Part shown: positions 10,037 to 17,871 of the stretch, one piece after another
Position numbering within the stretch: the first letter of the stretch is position 1
Layout of the letters: the number at the start of each line of letters is the position of its first letter
From: Henningerozyma blattae CBS 6284
Taxonomy: Eukaryota; Ascomycota; Saccharomycetes; Saccharomycetales; Saccharomycetaceae
Direction of reading: 5' to 3'
Length of the DNA: 64,000 nt
NCBI RefSeq assembly: GCF_000315915.1
Contig: NC_020185.1
Span: 1,116,001-1,180,000, forward strand
Notes under the pieces: generated by a model
The model's input: only the letters and a program-made list of their open reading frames with translations
Databases searched by the model: none
Told to the model about the DNA's origin: nothing
Made by a program: the position numbers and the translations under genes

Positions 10037-11326
10037 TCATAAAAATTGAGTAAAATGAGAATCATTTAACCATCCTACCTTTTCAAAAGCAGCAAATAAT
10101 CTAGAGGCCTTGTTTACATCAATTCTACAGGCCTTTTGTGCATCTGTTCTTCTAAATGGTAGGCCCTTTTTCAGACGGCAAACTTTTTCTAAGAATAATC
10201 TTCTCTTCGAATCTAAATATAAATCACATGGAAGCCTTAAAATTTGTGCCAAAGCAATTTCTGCAGGATGCAATTTATCTCTTAATGGATCATTGGATAA
10301 ATTCATTGGTGATCCTTTCCATTCTACTTTTAAACATTTAGTATTATCTAAAGGAATATTAATTGTTGAAGGTGAATAATCAGGAAGTTTCTCCCAGGAA
10401 GTCTTTGGTACATATTGAGTCATACCATTTAGACTACCCACCGAGGCCAAGGGTGAAGCTGTAGATGGGGAAGCTTTCTTAGTCCTACGTAATGGGCTGG
10501 TCTTATGAGATTGTTTGGATGTAAATCTATGAAATGAGTTTGATGAATTTTCCAAATAATCATCACTATCTGATAATGAAGTACCATTTTTAGTAGCTGT
10601 CTTTCTCGTTCTATATTGGTGTTCATAGTCTGTTCCTGTACGGCTACTATATTTATTGTTTCTATGCCTTGAATGCTTTAATAAATACATTGTATTGTTA
10701 TTGTTGGGCAGATGAGAAATAGTACTGCCCATACTATTATGGTTCAAAAAGCTATAATGCGATAAAAAATTTTGATTGGCATGTCGATAAGTTTTTGGAG
10801 ATAATTTAGAATCCCAAGATACTTTGACATACAAATCATTATTTAATTTATTTTTTCCAATACAGGTTGAAAGTTTAGGGATCTTAACTTCACTAATCAC
10901 TCCAATTTTAGGGGATAGCGGAGGAGAGGGAATTAATTGATCATCTTGAATAGAATTTAAACTTGGTTCAGAACGTGATTGGTTATAAAAAGCAGTAGAA
11001 GGAGTAGAATCAATGACTTTACTTTCATTAAAGCGAGAATTTAAAGAAAATGGTTGTACAATTCTTGACGGCGAAGAAGTGTTTGAAATTGGAGACAAAT
11101 CTGTAGAAATTGAGCCATTTCGAGGTGTAACACTACTGCTCTGTCTTAAGTATAATGATTGATCATCAGAATAGCTTTGCTTATTGGCTAATGGAAATCT
11201 TTTATCTTCATTTTTCAAAGAATTGGGCACTGAATGAGATATTAATTCAAATAATTGCGATGTGCTCTTAGGCTTTATAGGGGTATTCAATTGAGCCTTT
11301 TCAGGCCTAGGTGAAGATAAACTCAT
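10037..11326 (-). CDS. FUN19: SWIRM-domain protein, FUN19/YOR338W homologue
   Basis: This 429-aa protein is homologous to the S. cerevisiae paralogues Fun19 (YAL034C) and YOR338W, whose roles are poorly known. The first ~330 residues are low-complexity and Ser/Thr/Asn/Pro-rich with many SP/TP sites (LSPISNTSSPSR, IPSPPLSP), suggesting phospho-regulation. The C-terminal ~85 residues form a SWIRM domain (LHPAEIALAQILRLPCDLYLDSKRRLFLEKV ending KASRLFAAFEKVGWLN), a helical module that binds DNA or nucleosomes in chromatin proteins. It lies between RPA43 and KRE5 as in S. cerevisiae chromosome XV. Domain assignment is firm; function is not. Confidence 0.9.
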   Translation of the reverse strand: MSLSSPRPEKAQLNTPIKPKSTSQLFELISHSVPNSLKNEDKRFPLANKQSYSDDQSLYLRQSSSVTPRNGSISTDLSPISNTSSPSRIVQPFSLNSRFNESKVIDSTPSTAFYNQSRSEPSLNSIQDDQLIPSPPLSPKIGVISEVKIPKLSTCIGKNKLNNDLYVKVSWDSKLSPKTYRHANQNFLSHYSFLNHNSMGSTISHLPNNNNTMYLLKHSRHRNNKYSSRTGTDYEHQYRTRKTATKNGTSLSDSDDYLENSSNSFHRFTSKQSHKTSPLRRTKKASPSTASPLASVGSLNGMTQYVPKTSWEKLPDYSPSTINIPLDNTKCLKVEWKGSPMNLSNDPLRDKLHPAEIALAQILRLPCDLYLDSKRRLFLEKVCRLKKGLPFRRTDAQKACRIDVNKASRLFAAFEKVGWLNDSHFTQFL

Positions 11327-12780
11327 AAGTAATTAGGTATTTTTTATATTTATTTATTTATTTTTTTGATTGCTTTTTAGATTTTTGTTTAATAGTTCTT
11401 TTTTTAATCAGTATAAGTGGTTATTTTGCTATTGGTAAATAGTTATGATTATTTTCTCTGTATATATCAATTGATATGTGTGAGGTTCAATTGAGTGTTA
11501 CAAATAGTATTTTAACAAGTTAGAAGAGATGATGACTCAAAGTACTAAGAATAAAAAAATGATTCAATAAAAAAAAATAATTATCAATCATCAATTTATT
11601 TAAAGAATTTTTTGAATTCCAATTATATTATTAACAGATTGACCTAGCAACACGGTATAGCTCGTATGAAATACAACTACATAAAAACAACAGATGCACA
11701 CAAATAGGCGCGCTATTCAAGTCAAGTCAAATCAAATAATTACCTCATCAATGTGGATTTCATTGTTATTATTAAGAAATGAAAACAAACATAATCTGGA
11801 CCAGCTAAGTATATGTGGCCATATTTTATTGTCTGTGTATGCATATGTGTGTGTAAGAGCAATGCCCATTGTTAGTATCCAAAACCATCACACCGATGTT
11901 TACCAATGTACAAGTTCCCCTCAAAACATCATTGACACTTAAAAAGTAGCAATAAACATCACCGTGAATACCGTACTCAGCAAACCTCCGCCAATGAAAT
12001 ACTGACTAATGGATAAACCTCTCGAGATGTAAAAGTTTAATCAAATAAGCCGATTATAACGGATTCCTCAAAGGAGTTTCTTGATTACACGTGCCCCGTC
12101 AAGGACTTGGCGATTACCCATAAGAGATGTACACCCTGAGGCTACTAGTATGAGCTGCAGCGGTAGCTGTTGATGACTGGGGATGGCTTGATTATCTCGA
12201 GCTTACGAATAGTCTAATCGACCCTCAGTAAATTTATCGTATGACGTTTTCGATATGAACTATATGGAAAATAACTAAAACAGCAAAATATGTTCCAAAA
12301 GATTTATGAGCCACCATCCCACCACACTTCGGAATGCCTAATATACCCAATTTGATGGTTTTTGTAGGCTTGAAACCTACAAACCCATATCAACGACATT
12401 CCCAACGAACCTTTTATCGTCTCACTATTGGCTGATAAAGGAACGTCAAATAAAATAAGCCGTAAACCAATAAACTTGAAGAGATCACAACCCACCCTCC
12501 TGATAACCTATATCGGTAAACTCTACTAAGTCAAATGACATCACAACATTATTAGTGACTATTTTCATCAAAGATTCTGACAAGATGAAGGGGTTTAGAA
12601 TACTAGATTTGTAGATCCGGAAAGTTAAAAGTAACCTTTTTCAGGAGGCTTCCGAACTCCTCAAAGAGGGTTAAAAAGGTCTGGTGAAAAACAACCCTAG
12701 GTACATATGATGCTATTTATATTTACTTCCTTATTTAGTGTTTATTCATTCTATGTATATTTGCTATGCTAGTGCTTACT
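11327..12780. other. Long intergenic region with locally GC-rich core, FUN19 homologue / KRE5
   Basis: This 1.45-kb gap lies between the 5' end of the FUN19 homologue and the 3' end of KRE5. In S. cerevisiae TEA1 occupies this interval; I see no TEA1 coding remnant. The first ~350 bases are ordinary AT-rich promoter. From about 11940 to 12500 composition rises to roughly 50% GC in places (12061-12180), unlike other gaps here. The small open frames at 11694-11942 and 12304-12495 resemble nothing I know. An imperfect hairpin follows at 12634-12680. Confidence 0.5.
12634..12680. repeat. Imperfect inverted repeat about 100 bases past the KRE5 stop
   Basis: Arms ACCTTTTT (12634-12641) with AGGAG (12643-12647) pair with CTCCT (12657-12661) and AAAAAGGT (12673-12680). 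The loop is nine bases, with an 11-base bulge on the right side. It could fold in the KRE5 3' transcript or be a remnant of a mobile sequence. Its function is unknown. Confidence 0.45.
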
Positions 12781-15700
12781 CTACAATTCATCTTGTTCAA
12801 AGAAGCCATTATCTTCTGAGCCATTATCTTCTAAGTCATCATCAAGTAAATCATCAGGATAAGGATTGAGAGTTTCTAGTGTAGTCTCTTGTATATTTAA
12901 GCTTTTAGCTGAAGATTCGAATTTACTCTTTAAATGTGAGTATTTAGTGTCATCTAGGGCCATTGGTGCTAGTAATGTTCTGCGCAGAGGAGAAATTCCA
13001 ACTTCTGATTGGATATCGTTGATCAGATCTTGATCGATATTGTTTAGAGACACGACATCCCCAGAGAGTCGTTGGTAATGGACACGCAATTTATCAGAAC
13101 CATGAGTCTCTCTTAAGGTGTTCAAATTAATTAGGAACCCAGGATGTATATTATGAAATCTCAATTTCTTTTCCTTTAGCATCTTGTCCCAATATCCTTC
13201 GTTCCAATAACCTTTTCCACGCATTCTTGTAATAACAAATGGTCCCTTCTTCATCTTTTCTGACTCATAGAGTTGAAATGGATCGAAAGGTTCTTGTTGA
13301 GGGTCCATGTATACAACGTGATTAACATCAGGTTTAAATAGTATATCATTAAAGATCATTTTCGAAACATCTAATCTTCTATTCTTAAACCGTTGTGGTC
13401 TTAACCAGTATGGCCAGTTAAATTTAATGAAATTTAATTCAATTTGGGAATGATCTTTATCGATAACGTCTAGTGTTTTTCTGAAAGTTTCCATATTATT
13501 GGAAAATTTATCTTTTATTACCCAAAATCTTAATCTTTGATCTTCTTTTAAGCTAGACATTAATTTAATTACCATTTCTTTATATAATTCTTCATCTTCT
13601 TCAGTTTTTAAGACTGTGTAAATATTTAAGTAATTATTATTGGTATTTCCATTCGAAATTACTTCTTCACCTGTTTCTTTTAATTTGACAAATACCTTCT
13701 TTGGACTAAATGAAGCAATACTAATATGAGTTTGTGGTATGTAATCTGAACGACAATCCATAGAAAATGAATCTACTTCATATCTAGGATCGCAGGATCT
13801 TATGGTGTAGTTGTTCAAAAGATTATGAACTTCAAATCTACCATATCCAAAGGTACTCATTGTTGTAGTCTGTGATTCAACATTGCCATCAGAATCAACA
13901 AGTTCTAAACAAATTCCCGATAGACCATCTACATTGCTACTAATTATAGGCTCTTCAAAATTAAAAGTATGTACAATAATCTCTAGGCCTTCAAATTTAT
14001 TATTTTCCTCATTTAAAATTACCATTGATGGAATGTCATATTCAATGTCGAAAAATGATTGTTTCTCATTAACTATTGATTTCATATTATTTCCATAAAA
14101 TCTATTAATTGGATTGATAGTCAACTCTTTAGTAGGTAAGATTAATAATTGAATATTAACAAATGGTAAAGATGAAATTTCATTAACTAAACTCAAAATC
14201 TTTTGAGTTCTTTCTTCCAAAGGATCAAGGACAAGTAATAAATCAATTAATTCGTCAGATTTAGATTTATCATTCAAATTGGTAATAATTTTTTTACTCA
14301 AGAGACCAGAAAAATCCACTCTAGATAATTGTGTTTCTGCAGTGAATTCAATACCATTATGGAAATAATCTGTACCTTGATAAAATAATTTACTTAAAAT
14401 TGAAGTAATTGATTCAATGAAATCAGCGTCAACCCGTTGTTCTGAATAATCTGGAATAATAGTATCTAATGCCTTAATACAATCCAAGGTTCTTCGGGCT
14501 TCACGCATAACTAATGATTTGAACTGGATGGAGGAGATAATCTCATTCTTATTTAAATGGATAAAACGACCATTAAGTGTAATAAAGCTTGAAGATAATA
14601 ATCTATCAGCATTGATCTCTAATAGCCAATCTTTAAAAATATTTCTTTGTAATTCATCTTTTGTTTTACTTTTATTAGTTGCACCTTTCAAATCAGTTAA
14701 GATGTTAACTAGATCAGATTTTTTGGAACTCTTTAGTAATTTCCAATTTCGAGATGATATGGACCCTGTATGAATGATTCTGATACGAACACCATCAAAT
14801 CCTATTGATAATGCATTATTAATATTTCTTATAAAATCTTCCTCATCAATATCACCAACTAATGATATTGTGTGTAAAGTGTTATAATTATCATTATTGA
14901 TATATTCAAGTACTCTATCAGTAATCGAACTTAATGCGAAGTTGTTAATTGGAGTATAATCTGCATCAACGAAATAATCGGGTGTATATTTAAAATGCCT
15001 GGTATCGGTAGAAGCCAAATGAAGTATACCTCTTACGTTGATGTTTTTATCATTCATATTATGATATTTCTTCAATCCACGTCTAATTGCATCAATATCT
15101 TTCTTAGTAACTCTAGTAATTAGATAACGCCAAGTATTAGCTAGAAATGGATATATCTCACCATTAACAATAATATAATTATCTCTAATTTGAAGATCTT
15201 CAGTAATTGCCTTTACATTGGGAATATCGATATCAGTTGTTAAACTTTTTGGCTTTTTGCCTTCAAGTAAGCCTTCAAGAAATTTAGTTAGATTTTCTAG
15301 ATTTCTATTTTTCAATTTATAGATTTTACTTAGAATCTTTTCGTCATCACATATAGGTAAAAGCCCAATTCGTTGTGGATAACCTTGTAAAGTAACTTCA
15401 ATAGCCCTGAGCATACCCAGTAAAGCTTCTTTTGTAATATCATCTTCTAATCTATTAAAATTAATAGCAAAGACAACTTCATTCCAATTCTGTCTTAACT
15501 CAGGGATTTCACCGTATTTTGTCTTGTCAAAAAATACACCAATATCTGAAGATAATTCATTATATTGCGCATCTATCTCAATATCATTAAAGTAAATAAT
15601 ACTTTCCGAAAATCCTGGTATCTTGTGCAAATCTATCTTAATTGGTTGTGATTCTTGTATATTAGATAAAGACAATTGAGAGAAATTATTTAATAATTTT

Positions 15701-16824
15701 TTAACCAGGTCATCTTTTAGGTTTTTACCATAATTCAATAATGAATTTTTTAAGAAGATCATTCTCTTATATTCTGCAACAATACCATTTAATAAAGTAT
15801 ACTCATTCAATGAAGTCAATTTAATGTTTTGACCGTTAATATATAGACCTAATAAATTGTAGTCAACACCTAAACTTTTCCATTCCTCATTTGCTGCCAA
15901 GATTTTCTCATTAATATTTAGCTTTAATAATCGTTCTCCTAATAAGATAAAATTATTAACTAATTCTTTGGTATACATTATGATATCCTTTATATTTTTC
16001 CGTTTTTGGAATCTATCAGTTATAAGTGAAGCCACTTTAATGTCTAAATCTTTTAGGTCTTCCGGAGTTGGATTAAATACTGTATAAGATGCTTCTTTCA
16101 AATCATCAGGTATATTTATTTCTTCATTGTTCCATTCTAGTCTAGAAAATTTCTTATCTGTGACCTTAATTGGAGTAGCTGACATGAAAAAAGTGTCTGG
16201 TGAGAAATTTCCTTCAGGTATACAAGTTGGTATCCATATATATCTGAATTTCCCAGTAGTTGAAGCTTCTGAATATAAATTTCGATTAAAATCTTCAAAA
16301 TTAGAATTATCTATTGGGCAACCATATAATTTAACAATTGGAGCCTCTAACTTTTCACCAATTATTGGATACTTATAGAACGCATCGTCTAAATCATCCA
16401 GTTGCTTTTGCTTTTTTAAGTCTGATGATTTCAAATAAAATACATCATCTGGATTATTATATTTCTGACCATTTAATTCAAAATAAGTCTTCGAAGATAT
16501 ATTATGTTGACTAATGGATAATCCCAAAGGATAATATTTGGCAAATATAGGTAATAGGGAAGACAATTCTGCCCTATCAAAATCCATTTCCAAGACATAA
16601 GAAATGTAATCAACTAGATTTAAATCCCCATTATTTTCATTGAGAGATGATTCTTCTAATTGTGTAACTATAGGAAACAAGGAAGTTAATAATTTTGGAT
16701 CAGTATCACCAATTAAATAACAAAGTATTGACCATATTTTGAAACTTTCTGGAGTTTGAGCGGCTGCTGCTAAAACAGTTATTTTTAACCAAAATACCAA
16801 AAGAAAAGATATAGAAAATAACAT
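12781..16824 (-). CDS. KRE5: Kre5, ER glucosyltransferase-like protein for beta-1,6-glucan synthesis
   Basis: Kre5 is a soluble ER protein related to UDP-glucose:glycoprotein glucosyltransferase (UGGT) and needed for cell-wall beta-1,6-glucan. The protein is 1347 aa (S. cerevisiae 1365). It starts with a hydrophobic signal peptide (MLFSISFLLVFWLKITVLAAAA). The long, weakly conserved thioredoxin-like region follows, then a GT24-like C-terminal domain at about residues 1060-1300 (NYLNIYTVL, WPYWLRPQR, FHNIHPGFLINLNTLRETHG). The C-terminus EQDEL gives QDEL, a variant of the HDEL retrieval signal. Where UGGT has its acidic DAD metal site, this protein reads YMDPQQEPFDP near 1171, so classic UGGT catalysis is doubtful. 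It is adjacent to ALA1, as YOR336W-YOR335C. Confidence 0.94.
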   Translation of the reverse strand: MLFSISFLLVFWLKITVLAAAAQTPESFKIWSILCYLIGDTDPKLLTSLFPIVTQLEESSLNENNGDLNLVDYISYVLEMDFDRAELSSLLPIFAKYYPLGLSISQHNISSKTYFELNGQKYNNPDDVFYLKSSDLKKQKQLDDLDDAFYKYPIIGEKLEAPIVKLYGCPIDNSNFEDFNRNLYSEASTTGKFRYIWIPTCIPEGNFSPDTFFMSATPIKVTDKKFSRLEWNNEEINIPDDLKEASYTVFNPTPEDLKDLDIKVASLITDRFQKRKNIKDIIMYTKELVNNFILLGERLLKLNINEKILAANEEWKSLGVDYNLLGLYINGQNIKLTSLNEYTLLNGIVAEYKRMIFLKNSLLNYGKNLKDDLVKKLLNNFSQLSLSNIQESQPIKIDLHKIPGFSESIIYFNDIEIDAQYNELSSDIGVFFDKTKYGEIPELRQNWNEVVFAINFNRLEDDITKEALLGMLRAIEVTLQGYPQRIGLLPICDDEKILSKIYKLKNRNLENLTKFLEGLLEGKKPKSLTTDIDIPNVKAITEDLQIRDNYIIVNGEIYPFLANTWRYLITRVTKKDIDAIRRGLKKYHNMNDKNINVRGILHLASTDTRHFKYTPDYFVDADYTPINNFALSSITDRVLEYINNDNYNTLHTISLVGDIDEEDFIRNINNALSIGFDGVRIRIIHTGSISSRNWKLLKSSKKSDLVNILTDLKGATNKSKTKDELQRNIFKDWLLEINADRLLSSSFITLNGRFIHLNKNEIISSIQFKSLVMREARRTLDCIKALDTIIPDYSEQRVDADFIESITSILSKLFYQGTDYFHNGIEFTAETQLSRVDFSGLLSKKIITNLNDKSKSDELIDLLLVLDPLEERTQKILSLVNEISSLPFVNIQLLILPTKELTINPINRFYGNNMKSIVNEKQSFFDIEYDIPSMVILNEENNKFEGLEIIVHTFNFEEPIISSNVDGLSGICLELVDSDGNVESQTTTMSTFGYGRFEVHNLLNNYTIRSCDPRYEVDSFSMDCRSDYIPQTHISIASFSPKKVFVKLKETGEEVISNGNTNNNYLNIYTVLKTEEDEELYKEMVIKLMSSLKEDQRLRFWVIKDKFSNNMETFRKTLDVIDKDHSQIELNFIKFNWPYWLRPQRFKNRRLDVSKMIFNDILFKPDVNHVVYMDPQQEPFDPFQLYESEKMKKGPFVITRMRGKGYWNEGYWDKMLKEKKLRFHNIHPGFLINLNTLRETHGSDKLRVHYQRLSGDVVSLNNIDQDLINDIQSEVGISPLRRTLLAPMALDDTKYSHLKSKFESSAKSLNIQETTLETLNPYPDDLLDDDLEDNGSEDNGFFEQDEL

Positions 16825-17006
16825 ACTATAATATATTTTCTTAAAGCGTCAGTTTGAATTGTACATTGAAACTTTTAATAAATTTTTCTTGATTAAATAT
16901 AAAAAAAGAGATAATTTAATTGCTTTTCTTAAAAAAGAAACCAAATTATCCTGAAAATTTCAATTACCTATTTTGTTTCCTAATATGGAAATTGCCCAAC
17001 GCGTAA

Positions 17007-17014
17007 ATCACGTG
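17007..17014 (+). promoter_or_regulatory. RTCACGTG (Cbf1-type) site between KRE5 and ALA1
   Basis: Exact match ATCACGTG, about 185 bases upstream of the KRE5 start. It matches CDEI, but no CDEIII (TGTTTNTGNTTTCCGAAA-like) element follows at 80-90 bases, so a centromere is not supported. Confidence 0.5.
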
Positions 17015-17427
17015 ACAAAATATAAATAACATATTTTAATAGTTAATTTTCATACAACAAAAAAATTAGGCGCCTATCAACAGTAAAAACAACAAAAAAC
17101 ACATGTAATGCTGGCAGGTTGTAATTGTAACGAAAAGTGGCTTTCGTGTGGCAGAATTAGTTTCAAAAGAGAAGTAGAGCTTCCTAAATGCAGACATCTC
17201 CTTTTAAACAAATACCTATATTCAAGATAAATATTTTATTAGCTGTTTTGTAACTGACAAGTTATCAAGAATGGCCGCTTAAGAATAATATAAACCTTTT
17301 AAACTAGTAACAAACTTTCACTCTGAGCTTCCATATGGCCGAAAAAAATATTAATCACATTTCACGAACTATATTGATCCGTAGTTCGAATCTTATGCGA
17401 TACGCAAATTTCCCAGAAAATTATGTT

Positions 17428-17454
17428 AAAAATTTTTCTTTTTTTTGCGATGAG
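17428..17454 (+). promoter_or_regulatory. RRPE plus PAC elements before ALA1
   Basis: AAAAATTTTT (17428-17437) matches RRPE, and GCGATGAG (17447-17454) is an exact PAC box. They lie about 400 bases before the AUG-less extension and 550 before the AUG. This pair marks ribosome-biogenesis and translation-machinery genes and fits an essential tRNA synthetase. Confidence 0.6.
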
Positions 17455-17871
17455 CTGAAAATTGAAAATTTCATTAGTCAAACAATACTGGTGCAAGAAA
17501 TGTCATCAGTTAATACCAGTTGTCTATGTCAGGAAATTGCTGATTGGATATGCTGAAAACTTAGAAGAAGATAAGCTTCTAAGGTTTCTGAGTCAAGTGC
17601 TCTTTACTTATTCGGTATTTGCTAGAGTATTAACCCATTTTCTTTTCTTTTCTTTCCATTTAGTTGTTTCTAGTACCAGTTGCGTGTGTCAACTATTACA
17701 TACTTTCAAGAAAGATTCATTTCAATACTTATTTGATTATATAAATATTTTTTGAAAAAAGGAAATATTTACCATCAAAAAAGATAAACACTACGTAAAT
17801 TTTCAAATATAAATTTTGTAGATTTTGTCTTTTTTTTAAAAAAAAAAAATAAATAAAATCGCTTCAAAATT

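Larger units (their letters stand above)
16825..17856. other. Divergent promoter region, KRE5 / ALA1
   Basis: This is a 1.03-kb divergent region. It holds an RTCACGTG site (17007-17014) near KRE5 and RRPE/PAC elements (17428-17454) nearer ALA1. It ends in an A/T-rich run that stops in frame (TAA at 17854-17856) just before the ALA1 extension. Two overlapping open frames at 17335-17755 look spurious. Confidence 0.55.

Noticed and set aside
11694..12495. Small frames (82 and 63 codons) in the FUN19-KRE5 gap as TEA1 remnants
   Set aside because: No zinc-cluster cysteines or other transcription-factor features are present.
17007..17100. Possible point centromere after the CDEI-like ATCACGTG
   Set aside because: No CDEIII with a CCGAA core lies 80-90 bases away, and divergent housekeeping promoters explain the motif. 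The same check failed at the other RTCACGTG sites.
17335..17755. Two overlapping plus-strand frames before ALA1
   Set aside because: They cover the PAC/RRPE promoter elements, overlap each other in different frames, and show no domain.
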